Below, one piece after another: positions 1 through 7,466 of a stretch of DNA of 12,717 nt. Location of the stretch: positions 1-12,717 of the forward strand of contig JBFFEY010000078.1 in assembly GCA_041558415.1 (NCBI GenBank), given 5' to 3'. The DNA is from SG8-39 sp041558415 (GTDB taxonomy: Bacteria > Pseudomonadota > Gammaproteobacteria > Burkholderiales > SG8-39). The number at the start of each line of letters is the position of its first letter. Positions within the stretch are counted from its first letter, which is position 1. A program made the position numbers and the translations under genes. A model generated the notes under the pieces. That model was not told the DNA's origin, searched no databases, and worked only from the letters and a program-made list of their open reading frames with translations.

Positions 1-42
1 AACCCGGACGATAGGCCTAGCACCTGCGGCCGCACGACCGCT

Positions 43-348
43 TTACTCATACACGATTTCGACCTTCGCGAGGTAGTCTTCGTAGGTATCGAGGCTCGAG
101 CCAATGGCGGTGGCGTCGCTTGTCTTCGCAGCGTCCTCGATCGTCTTGCCGACGGTCGAGACGAGGTCGAAGCCGTACGAGCTGCCGGCGCCCTTCATGC
201 GGTGTCCGAGCCGGCGCAGCTCCTCGAAGTCCGACGCGGCGAGTGCCGCGCGCAGCGCTTCGAGCTCCTTGCGCCGGTTGCTCATGAAGGACGGAATCAG
301 GTCCGCGAGATCCTTCGCCACGGTCACGGTGTAGCCACTTTGCGTCAT
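43..348 (-). CDS. Stand-alone Hpt (histidine phosphotransfer) domain protein
   Basis: This is a small protein of 101 residues made almost entirely of one Hpt domain, the four-helix module that carries phosphate between hybrid sensor kinases and response regulators in multistep phosphorelays. The motif LGHRMKGAGSSYGF is visible. Its histidine (residue 49 from the chosen start) is the expected phosphorylation site, followed by the typical K-G two residues later. There is no signal peptide or membrane segment, so it should be cytoplasmic. The start was placed at the ATG at 348, which has a weak ACAGG seven bases upstream. A GTG at 378 would add ten residues but has no visible ribosome site. No kinase or receiver gene lies in the window, so it is an orphan here and its partners are unknown. 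A TATAAT element upstream suggests its own transcription, although read-through from the gene before it is possible. Confidence 0.88.
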   Translation of the reverse strand: MTQSGYTVTVAKDLADLIPSFMSNRRKELEALRAALAASDFEELRRLGHRMKGAGSSYGFDLVSTVGKTIEDAAKTSDATAIGSSLDTYEDYLAKVEIVYE

Positions 349-412
349 GTCGATGCCTGTTTCGAGCGATGCGGCCACTCGTGCGCAGCCGAGGGGCGGT
401 AGATACCCACGG

Positions 413-418
413 ATTATA
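413..418 (-). promoter_or_regulatory. Candidate -10 element for the Hpt gene
   Basis: On the minus strand this reads exactly TATAAT, in the 111-116-bp gap between the TPR gene and the Hpt gene. Transcription would start near 406, giving a leader of about 58 nt to the ATG at 348. I see no convincing -35 hexamer at 16-18 bp spacing, so the promoter may be weak or activator-dependent. Confidence 0.4.
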
Positions 419-489
419 GGGATTTTCGCCCCGCCTGCAGGAGCGAACTGTCATGGGATGTCAGCGGCTTGGCACCCTGTCGCAAGGCC

Positions 490-1014
490 TCAGCGCCGGT
501 GGTCCCTGACGATGGCCCGCGCCCGCTGCAGGAACGGGTGAACGCTGAGCGCAGCCGAGAACGCAAAGCAGGCACCCTCGCGGTTGCCTTCGCCGAGCAG
601 GATCTCGCCGAAACTGCATAACGCACCGAAGTGGCGCGGCTCCTGTTGCAGCGTGCGCTCGAGATCCTGCACGCACTGGGCGTCGTCTCCGCGCAGGTAG
701 TACAGCGTGGCACGCTTGTGCCAGGCCTCGACATAATCCGGTCGATGCCGTAACAAGCGCGTCAGCCGCGTTTCGGCGACGTCGAAACGGCGCGCGGCGA
801 TATCGTCGGCGGAGCGATCGAGCGCCTCGCTCGCGAAGCGGTGCGGGTGATGCATCCACAGATGCCAGATGCGCTCCTCGACGACAAGCGCGTCGGCCTC
901 CGAGCTGCAGCCGCAAAGCCGCTGAAACAGGGCGTCGAGCGCGGGTGTGGAGCATGCCGGCCTGCGCTGATGCCGCGCGGCAATGAGGCCCAGGGTGCTC
1001 GCGTAGGGCGTCAT
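490..1014 (-). CDS. TPR-repeat protein, last gene of the SOS mutasome operon
   Basis: The protein has 174 residues and three consecutive tetratricopeptide repeats, about residues 61-94, 95-128 and 129-162. The repeats are in perfect 34-residue register, with their closing prolines at 92, 126 and 160. The N-terminal part contains an IWHLW stretch, and the second repeat has EAWHKRATLYYLRGD. From memory, this combination marks a conserved uncharacterised proteobacterial TPR family. TPRs bind proteins or peptides, so a scaffold role is likely, but no partner is known. There is no signal peptide, so it is probably cytoplasmic. The ATG at 1014 is 22 bp after the dnaE2 stop codon on the same strand, with no terminator between, so co-transcription with the SOS genes is likely. 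No strong ribosome site is visible and translational coupling is possible. A specific role in mutagenesis is only inferred from position. Confidence 0.85.
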   Translation of the reverse strand: MTPYASTLGLIAARHQRRPACSTPALDALFQRLCGCSSEADALVVEERIWHLWMHHPHRFASEALDRSADDIAARRFDVAETRLTRLLRHRPDYVEAWHKRATLYYLRGDDAQCVQDLERTLQQEPRHFGALCSFGEILLGEGNREGACFAFSAALSVHPFLQRARAIVRDHRR

Positions 1015-1036
1015 CGCAGCGGCGATGGTAGCAGTC

Positions 1037-4000
1037 TCAGCGGAAATTGCGGGAACGCGCGGTCAGCTGGCCGAGAAACGCGCTGTAATCGTGCAGGCGG
1101 CGGGCGACGAGATGCACGACGTCGCCATCGCGCTCGACGACGCCCTGTACCGCCAGCAGGGTGGCGCCGAGTAGCGCACGGCGTTGCCGCTCGACCAGAT
1201 GGCGCCAGACCACGACATTGACATGACCCGACTCGTCCTCGAGGGTCACGAACACGACGCCGCTCGCGGTATCCGGACGTTGTCGGCAAGTCACCAGTCC
1301 GGCCGCATGCACCGCGGTACCGTGTGCGCACAGACGCAAGCGTTCGGCGGTCACCACCCGCAGCCGCGACAGCCGCGGGCGCAGCAGTGCGAGGGGATGC
1401 AAATCGAGCGTGAATCCCAGACTGGCGTAGTCCGCCACGATCTGTTCGCCCACGCCCGGTGCGGGCAGCCTGACGGCGGGATCGCGCTGTGGCATCTGCC
1501 TCAACAGATCCGGTCCGGCCTCCACCCCGGCCACCTGCCAGTGCGCCTGCCGCCGATGGCCGGCCAGTGAACGCAGGGCATCGGCGGCAGCGAGGCATTG
1601 CAGATCATGCCGGCTGAGCGCGGCACGCCGCGCCAGATCCTCGACCGATGCGAATGCGCCGACGCTACGTGCCGCGACCACGCGGCTGGCGGCAGCCTCG
1701 CTCAGTCCGCTGATCATGCGCAGACCCAGCCGCACCGCGCCTGCCTCCAGCGTGCAGTCCCACCGGCTCGTGCCGACCTCGGCAGGATGCACTGTCACGC
1801 CGTGACGCTGCGCATCGCGTATCAGCTGTGCCGGCGCATAAAAGCCCATCGGCTGACTGTCGAGCAGCGCGGCGAGGAAGGCTGCCGGTTCATGGCGCTT
1901 CAGCCATGCCGAGACGTAAACCAGCAGCGCGAAGCTCGCCGAATGCGACTCTGGAAATCCGTACTCCCCGAAACCGAGGATCTGGCGGTAGATGCTTTCC
2001 GCGAACGCACGTGAGTATCCGCGCTCCAGCATGCCGCGGATCAGCCGGTGCTCGAAGGGCTCCAGCCCGCCCTTGCGCCGCCAGGCGGCCATCGAGCGGC
2101 GCAGATTGTCGGCCTCGCCGGGCGTGAATCCCGCGGCGACCACCGCCAGCTGCATCACCTGCTCCTGGAAGATCGGCACGCCGAGCGTGCGCTCGAGCAC
2201 CTGGCGCACCGCTTCGCTCGGATAGCTCACCGGCTCCAGCCCCTGGCGCCGCCGCAGGTAGGGATGCACCATGCCGCCCTGGATCGGCCCCGGGCGCACG
2301 ATCGCCACCTCGATCACCAGGTCGTAGAAGTTCTCCGGCCGCAGTCGCGGCAGCATCGACATCTGCGCACGCGACTCGACCTGAAAGACCCCCATCGTGT
2401 CGGCGCGGCCGATCATTTCGTAGGTCGCCGGATCCTCCGGCGGCACGTCAGCCAGCGTAAAGGCCCTGCCGCGCTGCACGCTGACGAAATCCAGCGCCCG
2501 CCGGATCGCGGTCAGCATGCCCAGTGCCAGTACGTCGACTTTCAGCAGGCCGAGCGCTTCGAGGTCGTCTTTGTCCCACTGAATGATGCTGCGCTCGGGC
2601 ATGGCGGCGTTTTCCACCGGCACGAGCTCGGCCAGCGCGCCGCGCGAAATGACGAAACCGCCGACATGCTGCGAGAGATGGCGCGGAAAGCCGACCAGCG
2701 CAGCGCTGAGATCGAGCAGGCGCGCGATCAGCGGGTTCTGCGGGTCGAGCCCGGCATCCCGCACACGCTCGGGCAGCTGCGCGCGGTTGTCCCACCAGGC
2801 TAGGCTTTTCGACAGCTGTCCGATCTGATCGGCCGACAGGCCGAGCGCCTTGCCGACATCGCGCACCGCGCTCTTCGACCGGTAACTGATCACCGTCGCA
2901 GCGAGTGCGGCGCGCGAGCGCCCATACTTCTCGTAGATGTACTGGATCACCTCCTCGCGTCGCTGGTGCTCGAAATCGACGTCGATGTCCGGCGGCTCGT
3001 TGCGCTCCTTCGACACGAAGCGCTCGAACAGCATGCTCATGCGCTTCGGGTCGACTTCGGTGATGCCGAGTGCGTAGCACACCGCCGAGTTCGCCGCCGA
3101 GCCGCGCCCCTGGCAGAGGATGCCGCGACGCTTGGCAAAACTCACGATGTCGTGCACGGTGAGGAAAAACGGCTCGTAGCCGAGCTCCGCGATAAGCTGC
3201 AGTTCATGCTCGACGAGCTGCGCGACCTTGTCGGGAATGCCGCCCGGGAAGCGCCAGGCGAGACCCTGCGCCGCCAGCCAGCGCAGCCAGCTCGCCGGCG
3301 TCTCGCCCTTGGGCACCAGCTCCCCGGGATACTCGTAGCGCAGCGTATCGAGCGAAAAATGGCAGCGCTCGGCGATGGCGCAGGTCTCGGCGAGCAGAGC
3401 CGGCGGATAAAGCTGCGCCAGACGCATGCGCTGGCGCAGATGGCGCTCCGCATTCGGGTACAGGGCGTGCCCGCACTGCGCAACCGGCCTGCCCAGCCGG
3501 ATCGCCGTCAGCGTGTCCTGCAGCCGCCGCTGCGAGCGCCGGTGCATGTGCACGTCACCGGCGGCCACCAGCGGCAGGTTCACCGCCTGTGCGATCTCGC
3601 GCAAGCGTTCCAACCAGGCCCGGTCCCGCGGACCGCAGTGCAGCTCGACCGCAATCCAGGCGTGCGCGGGGAAGCGCTCGGCCAGCCAGCGCGCCTGCGC
3701 AGGATCGACATGACTTTCGGGAATGAGCAATGCCAGTGCGTGGTTGCCGGCAATCGCCTCGACATCATCCGCCGACAGCACATAGTGTCCCTTCTGCGCC
3801 CGCCGGCGCCCCAGCGTGATCAGCGCGGAAATGGCGCCGTATGCCCGGCGATCGGGCGCGAGGAACACCAGCTTCATGCCATTGTCGAGTCGCAGCTCGG
3901 TACCGAGGATGAGCGGCAGGCCGCAGCGCTTGGCCGCGAGATGCGCACGCACGACTCCGGCGAACGAGCACTCGTCGGTCAAGGCGAGCGCGCGATAGCC

Positions 4001-4108
4001 GAGCGCCGCAGCCTGCTCGACCAGGTCCTCCGGATGCGCCGCGCCGCGCAGGAAAGTGAAATTGGACAGGCAATGCAGCTCTGCGTACCCGGGAAGTGCG
4101 AACGGCAT
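1037..4108 (-). CDS. dnaE2: Error-prone DNA polymerase DnaE2 (ImuC)
   Basis: This 1023-residue C-family DNA polymerase is the catalytic component of the ImuA-ImuB-DnaE2 translesion mutasome, which copies past damaged bases at the cost of mutations. The N-terminal PHP domain begins with ELHCLSNFTFLRG (residues 10-22), typical of DnaE2. The palm carries PDIDVDF (373-379) with aspartates 374, 376 and 378. KVDVLALG supplies the likely third catalytic aspartate at 525. A helix-hairpin-helix region and an OB-fold nucleic-acid domain (about 925-1000) follow. The protein ends there, without the tau-binding tail of the replicative DnaE, and its length is normal for DnaE2. The reading frame stays open far upstream, to 4780 inside imuB, but the family starts at MPFALPGYAELH, so the ATG at 4108 was chosen. 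It lies 34 bp after the imuB stop codon in the same operon and should be LexA-controlled. Confidence 0.96.
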   Translation of the reverse strand: MPFALPGYAELHCLSNFTFLRGAAHPEDLVEQAAALGYRALALTDECSFAGVVRAHLAAKRCGLPLILGTELRLDNGMKLVFLAPDRRAYGAISALITLGRRRAQKGHYVLSADDVEAIAGNHALALLIPESHVDPAQARWLAERFPAHAWIAVELHCGPRDRAWLERLREIAQAVNLPLVAAGDVHMHRRSQRRLQDTLTAIRLGRPVAQCGHALYPNAERHLRQRMRLAQLYPPALLAETCAIAERCHFSLDTLRYEYPGELVPKGETPASWLRWLAAQGLAWRFPGGIPDKVAQLVEHELQLIAELGYEPFFLTVHDIVSFAKRRGILCQGRGSAANSAVCYALGITEVDPKRMSMLFERFVSKERNEPPDIDVDFEHQRREEVIQYIYEKYGRSRAALAATVISYRSKSAVRDVGKALGLSADQIGQLSKSLAWWDNRAQLPERVRDAGLDPQNPLIARLLDLSAALVGFPRHLSQHVGGFVISRGALAELVPVENAAMPERSIIQWDKDDLEALGLLKVDVLALGMLTAIRRALDFVSVQRGRAFTLADVPPEDPATYEMIGRADTMGVFQVESRAQMSMLPRLRPENFYDLVIEVAIVRPGPIQGGMVHPYLRRRQGLEPVSYPSEAVRQVLERTLGVPIFQEQVMQLAVVAAGFTPGEADNLRRSMAAWRRKGGLEPFEHRLIRGMLERGYSRAFAESIYRQILGFGEYGFPESHSASFALLVYVSAWLKRHEPAAFLAALLDSQPMGFYAPAQLIRDAQRHGVTVHPAEVGTSRWDCTLEAGAVRLGLRMISGLSEAAASRVVAARSVGAFASVEDLARRAALSRHDLQCLAAADALRSLAGHRRQAHWQVAGVEAGPDLLRQMPQRDPAVRLPAPGVGEQIVADYASLGFTLDLHPLALLRPRLSRLRVVTAERLRLCAHGTAVHAAGLVTCRQRPDTASGVVFVTLEDESGHVNVVVWRHLVERQRRALLGATLLAVQGVVERDGDVVHLVARRLHDYSAFLGQLTARSRNFR

Positions 4109-4142
4109 GCGACTGTGCTCGGTATGCGCGGGGTTGCAGCAC

Positions 4143-5576
4143 TCAGGCGAAGAGGCCGTGCAGGTACCAGCCACCGCCCGGCGTGCGGTAAATCCACAGC
4201 AGGGTCGCGTCCGTCGCGCGGGCGATGAAATAGTCGCGCCTGACCTCCGCGCCGTCCCACCAGCCCGACTCGATGCGCTCGGGCCCGGCCAGCATCTCGA
4301 GCGATCCGTCCTGCTGGGGAACGCCGTTGCGCTCGCTGAGCGCCTGCGGCGGTTCAACGAGCCAGAGCGGCCGTGGACCGGAACGGATGGTCTGCACGCC
4401 CTGATCGGCCTCGTCGGGCGAGCATGGCCGCCAGGCCCGCTCCGGGCGGTAATCCGGGTTGAGGCCGAGCCCGGTGACGGCGTTTTCGCCGAGACGGGCC
4501 TGCAGGCGCTCGACCAGCCGCTGCCAGTTCTCCGCTTCGCCACGCGTCTCCCCGAACAGGCTCTGGTTGCGACCCGACAGCAGGACGAAACCGTCGGCTT
4601 CGACGCGGATGGCTGCCACTGGGGCCGCCAGCGCATGGCCCGACAGCCGCTCGCGCAGCAGCTCGACAAAGCGCTCCGCCTCGCACCCTGGCGAAGCCAG
4701 TCCGACCTCGATGCGCTCCGGGGATCGGCGCCGGTGCTCGAGCACGACACAAAATCGCCGTATCCCCGACTGCCGGGCACTCAGCAGCCCCTCGAGCTGA
4801 AGCAGCAAGCGATGCGCCGCAAACAGCAGCCCTTCGGCCTGCTCGACCTCGGCCGGCAGCTCGAGCACGGCCGCGAAACGCTCGGGCGGCACGAAAAAGC
4901 GCCGTGCTTCGGGTACCACGCCGAGCGCACGATCGAGATGCTCGAAAGGCTCCGGCCCGAGACGCCTTGCCACGCTCGTACGCGGCAATTCGAGAAGCTC
5001 GCCGACGGCCCTCGTGCCGATGCGCTTGAGCAGTGCGCGTCCCTCGTCGGTTGCGCAAACGGTCTCGACCGGCAATTGCACCAGGGCGCCCTGCAGATCG
5101 ACAAACGTCTCGAGCAGTGCATCCGTCGCGCCAAACGTGAGCAGCCATGCACCGCGCGCGCTCGGCGCGGCCGACAGACGGGCGCTGAAGCCGAGCGCCG
5201 CGATGCCTGAGCGGATCTGCGCGGCGAGCGCCGGCAGCCCGCCGAACCGGCGCAGGCTGCCCTGCACCTCCGCCAGCACGCCCTGCGGCGGCTCGAGCGA
5301 AACGGCGGGCGTAAAACGGCACAGCCAAACAGCAATGCCTTCAAGGGCAGCGCGCTCGGCGGCAGGGTTGCGCTCGTGCACCTGCAGACGTGGAGACAGC
5401 GCCCATGCCGCCGCCAGCCCCATGCCGCTACGCACACCCTGTGCTGCGGCCTGCGCATCGCAGGCGAACACCCGGCGATCCTCGACGATCGCCCAGGCCG
5501 TTCCGCCGGCGTTATGCCGGGCACGCGACAGCGTTTCGAGTGCGAGATGCGGCAGACGAAGGGCGATCCAAAGCAT
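4143..5576 (-). CDS. imuB: ImuB, Y-family polymerase-like clamp adaptor
   Basis: This 477-residue protein is related to Y-family polymerases (DinB/UmuC) but acts as the adaptor that links DnaE2 and ImuA to the sliding clamp. The N-terminal block LWIALRLPHLALE (residues 2-14) aligns with the Y-family segment that normally reads HIDMDCFFASVE. The acidic residues are gone, so polymerase activity is not expected. A clamp-binding motif QSLFG is visible at 338-342, in the position known from the family, and is followed by the C-terminal region that contacts partners. The start ATG at 5576 matches the family N-terminus. An in-frame ATG at 5648 would add 24 unrelated residues. The gene overlaps the 3' end of imuA by 65 bp in another frame and has no good ribosome site, so translational coupling to imuA is likely. 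Confidence 0.94.
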   Translation of the reverse strand: MLWIALRLPHLALETLSRARHNAGGTAWAIVEDRRVFACDAQAAAQGVRSGMGLAAAWALSPRLQVHERNPAAERAALEGIAVWLCRFTPAVSLEPPQGVLAEVQGSLRRFGGLPALAAQIRSGIAALGFSARLSAAPSARGAWLLTFGATDALLETFVDLQGALVQLPVETVCATDEGRALLKRIGTRAVGELLELPRTSVARRLGPEPFEHLDRALGVVPEARRFFVPPERFAAVLELPAEVEQAEGLLFAAHRLLLQLEGLLSARQSGIRRFCVVLEHRRRSPERIEVGLASPGCEAERFVELLRERLSGHALAAPVAAIRVEADGFVLLSGRNQSLFGETRGEAENWQRLVERLQARLGENAVTGLGLNPDYRPERAWRPCSPDEADQGVQTIRSGPRPLWLVEPPQALSERNGVPQQDGSLEMLAGPERIESGWWDGAEVRRDYFIARATDATLLWIYRTPGGGWYLHGLFA

Positions 5577-6213
5577 GGACGGGACGATCGACGCGTAGCC
5601 GCAGCGATCCCTCGCTGCGCGGGCCGCGGCACTTGAGAATGCGCACATCGAGGCCGTTTCCCGCAGGCGTCAGCGCGAGGCGCAGCGCCGCTGGCGACGC
5701 CGCCTGCGCACTCTGCTGGTGCGGACGAAACAGCGCGATCAGTGCATGGCTCGCTTCAACGGCGACCGCGAGCCGGCGCAGTTCGGCGTAGCGCACCTCC
5801 CGGCACCACAGCAGCAGCGCATGACAGGCGCGCGCGCGCAGCACCTGTTCGGCCGCCCACAGCACTTCGCGGCGCCTCGGCGGTCGCACCACGACGACGT
5901 TGCGCAGGTCGATCCCGGCGGCAGCCAGCGCGGGCGCGAACGGCAGATGCGGAGGCGCCAGCCAGACGATGCGCCGTCCCGTGGCGGACAGCTGCGCCAG
6001 TGCCGGCAGCAGGAGCTGCAGCTCGCCGCCGCCTTCGGCCGAGGTCAGGATCTCCGTCAATGCTCCGCAGGGCCAGCCGCCGCCCGGCAGCCGACGATCA
6101 AGCGCGGTGAATCCGGTCGCCAGCCCGGGCATCGATGCCGCTGCGGGTGCGCCACCGCGCCAGATGCGGTGGCGCCGGAGGACGGCTTCGAGCGCTGTCG
6201 GAAGAACGGCCAC
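5512..6213 (-). CDS. imuA: ImuA, SOS mutasome accessory protein (RecA/SulA-like)
   Basis: This 233-residue protein is the first gene of the imuA-imuB-dnaE2 operon. It belongs to the RecA/SulA-related ImuA family, which works with ImuB and DnaE2 in damage-induced mutagenesis. The stretch GFTALDRRLPGGGWPCGALTEI (parts of residues 34-55) matches the RecA segment leading into the P-loop. At the P-loop position the sequence is SAEGGGELQ (58-66), with no GKT, so a normal Walker A and ATP binding are not expected. The initiation codon is GTG at 6213, with only a weak purine stretch before it. The LexA box ends 20 bp upstream. The C-terminus is basic and overlaps the start of imuB. Identity rests on the RecA-like segment together with the diagnostic gene order. 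Confidence 0.9.
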   Translation of the reverse strand: MAVLPTALEAVLRRHRIWRGGAPAAASMPGLATGFTALDRRLPGGGWPCGALTEILTSAEGGGELQLLLPALAQLSATGRRIVWLAPPHLPFAPALAAAGIDLRNVVVVRPPRRREVLWAAEQVLRARACHALLLWCREVRYAELRRLAVAVEASHALIALFRPHQQSAQAASPAALRLALTPAGNGLDVRILKCRGPRSEGSLRLRVDRPVHALDRPSSAASRTRNAVACPA

Positions 6214-6224
6214 GGGATCGGTCT

Positions 6225-6260
6225 CTGCGTGATACTGTATTTTTATACAGTATCACGCAG
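6225..6260. repeat. 36-bp perfect palindrome enclosing the SOS box
   Basis: The arm CTGCGTGATACTGTAT (6225-6240) is perfectly complementary to 6245-6260, with a 4-bp TTTT centre. This extends the symmetry 8 bp beyond the 20-bp LexA site on each side. LexA alone needs only the inner part, so the outer arms may serve another dimer, a cruciform or hairpin, or may be chance. Confidence 0.9.
6233..6252 (-). promoter_or_regulatory. LexA-binding SOS box of the imuA operon
   Basis: The sequence TACTGTATTTTTATACAGTA contains CTGT-N8-ACAG with AT-rich flanks. It differs by a single base from the E. coli consensus TACTGTATATATATACAGTA. It lies 20 bp upstream of the imuA GTG and overlaps the likely promoter, the usual arrangement for LexA repression relieved by RecA after DNA damage. 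The site is symmetric and sits in a divergent intergenic region, so an effect on the dctP side cannot be excluded, but that start codon is about 145 bp away. Confidence 0.93.
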
Positions 6261-6268
6261 GCTGGCAA
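6242..6268 (-). promoter_or_regulatory. Possible imuA promoter overlapping the SOS box
   Basis: On the minus strand a TTGCCA (complement of 6263-6268) is followed after 15 bp by TATAAA (complement of 6242-6247), which lies inside the LexA site. The spacing is shorter than the optimal 17 bp. A -10 shifted by two bases (TAAAAA) would give 17. Either way, LexA bound here would cover the -10 region. Confidence 0.4.
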
Positions 6269-6299
6269 GCCCCGCTTTGCGCGACGACCGGCACCCTAT

Positions 6300-6326
6300 T
6301 TGACACCGCCCCGAGCGGCGTAGAAC
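6300..6326 (+). promoter_or_regulatory. Possible promoter of the dctPQM operon
   Basis: TTGACA at 6300-6305 is a perfect -35 hexamer. The best downstream partner is TAGAAC at 6321-6326, which matches TATAAT at four of six positions with a short 15-bp spacer. If correct, transcription begins near 6333, at the edge of the 6331-6365 inverted repeat, giving a structured leader of about 65 nt. Confidence 0.3.
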
Positions 6327-6330
6327 ATGG

Positions 6331-6365
6331 CCTCGGGGAATTCCTCGTCGAGGAATTCCGCGAGG
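6331..6365. repeat. 35-bp near-perfect inverted repeat upstream of dctP
   Basis: Two 17-bp arms (6331-6347 and 6349-6365) flank a single central T. Sixteen of 17 pairs match; the only mismatch is G6336 with G6360. The inner 11 bp of each arm (GGAATTCCTCG and its complement) are perfect. It ends 32 bp before the dctP start codon. It could be an operator for a dimeric regulator of the transporter operon, or, if transcribed, a stable hairpin in the mRNA leader. Confidence 0.85.
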
Positions 6366-6388
6366 AGACGGAAACCATCCGCGAGGAG
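6357..6388 (+). repeat. 11-bp direct repeat; second copy contains the dctP ribosome site
   Basis: TCCGCGAGGAG occurs at 6357-6367 and again at 6378-6388, a 21-bp period that equals two DNA turns. The second copy runs into the Shine-Dalgarno sequence GAGGAGGA (6383-6390), seven bases before the ATG at 6398. The first copy is part of the right arm of the inverted repeat. The left-arm CCTCG (6331-6335) could therefore pair with either copy. Confidence 0.8.
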
Positions 6389-6397
6389 GAAAAGCTT

Positions 6398-7450
6398 ATG
6401 GCGCGATCACTGCGATCGGTACAACTGGCCGCCGCGGCTGTGGCGGCGACGTCCCTGCTGGCCTGGGACGCCACCACGCACACGGCCGAGGCGAAAGTCG
6501 ATGGCCCCAAAGTCAGCTGGCGTTTCTCCACCTGGGGCAAGCGGCGTGCGTTCACCGAAGGGCCGGAACACATCGCCAAGCGGCTCGCCGAGCAAACCGG
6601 CGGCAATTTCACGATGAAGATCTTCTACGGCGAGGCGCTCTCGAAGTCGAAGGAGCACCTGGACGGCATCAAGATCAATGCCTTCGACGCCGGCAACTTC
6701 TGCAACTTCTACCATCCCGGCAAGAACCCGGCGTTCATGGTGTTTTCGCTGCCGTTCCTGCCCCTTGCGGACGTCCGGGTATCGGCCTACGTGCGCAACA
6801 AGCTCTTCGAACATCCCGCACTCAAGGCCGACATGGACCGCTGGAACGCGATTGCTTACATGTCGACGCTGCTTCCGCAGTACGAGTTCCTCGGCAAGGG
6901 CAAGCCGCCGATGACCCTCGAGGACTGGAAGGGCCTGCGGGTGCGCGCGGGCGGTGGCATTGGCGAGGCGATGGTGAAGCTCGGCGCGACGCGGACCACC
7001 GTCACCGCGGTCGAGATCTACACGACGATGCAGCGCGGCGCCCTCGACGCCGTCTCGCTGCCGTTCACCTACGCGCACGCGGCGTACAAGACCGACGAGA
7101 TCTCGAGCTGGTTCACGGCCAACCTGTCGCCCGGTACCAGCGAATGCCCTGTCGTGCTCAACAAGGACTCGTACAACAAGCTGCCGCCGCAATACAAGAA
7201 GCTGCTGCAGGACCTGAAGCAGGAGGCCAACGAGGTTTACTTCAAGGTCTACGAGGCGGCCGACAAGAAGAACCTGCCGCAATTCGAGAAGAAGTTGAAG
7301 AAAATCGTCTATTCGGACGCCGAGCTCCAGCGCTTCCGCGAGGTCGCCGGCAAACCGGTCTGGGACGAATGGGTGGCGAAGAACAAGGACAAGTTCGACG
7401 CCCAGGGCGTGCTTGACGCCGTGTTCAAGCTCGCCAAAGAAGCCAAGTAG
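6398..7450 (+). CDS. dctP: TRAP transporter periplasmic substrate-binding protein (DctP family)
   Basis: This 350-residue protein is the extracytoplasmic solute receptor of a TRAP transporter. It captures an organic acid in the periplasm and hands it to the DctQM membrane complex. Residues 1-32 look like a Sec signal peptide: basic MARSLR, an alanine/leucine-rich core, and a possible cleavage after AEA. The mature protein has the DctP fold signature, including WKGLRVRAGGGIGEAMVKLGA. In it, R183 corresponds to the arginine that in this family binds the substrate carboxylate. The lysine-rich C-terminal helices are also usual. The length fits the family (about 330-350). The ATG at 6398 has an excellent Shine-Dalgarno sequence. 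The substrate is not readable; an organic, possibly aromatic, acid is inferred from the neighbouring Rieske oxygenase. It starts the dctPQM operon. Confidence 0.94.
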   Translation: MARSLRSVQLAAAAVAATSLLAWDATTHTAEAKVDGPKVSWRFSTWGKRRAFTEGPEHIAKRLAEQTGGNFTMKIFYGEALSKSKEHLDGIKINAFDAGNFCNFYHPGKNPAFMVFSLPFLPLADVRVSAYVRNKLFEHPALKADMDRWNAIAYMSTLLPQYEFLGKGKPPMTLEDWKGLRVRAGGGIGEAMVKLGATRTTVTAVEIYTTMQRGALDAVSLPFTYAHAAYKTDEISSWFTANLSPGTSECPVVLNKDSYNKLPPQYKKLLQDLKQEANEVYFKVYEAADKKNLPQFEKKLKKIVYSDAELQRFREVAGKPVWDEWVAKNKDKFDAQGVLDAVFKLAKEAK

Positions 7451-7466
7451 TCGCGGCGACAGGATC

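Noticed and set aside
393..432. GGGGCG...CGCCCC inverted repeat as a terminator between the TPR and Hpt genes
   Set aside because: The stem is only 6 bp with a 28-base loop and no T-tract follows, so I do not call it a terminator.
4109..4780. Upstream extension of the dnaE2 frame by 224 codons
   Set aside because: The extension lies within imuB, has no DnaE2-like sequence, and the family start motif follows directly after the ATG at 4108.
6263..6281. Sigma-54-like promoter TGGCAAG...TTTGC upstream of dctP
   Set aside because: The GG and GC elements are 13 bases apart instead of the strict 10, so a sigma-54 site is not supported.
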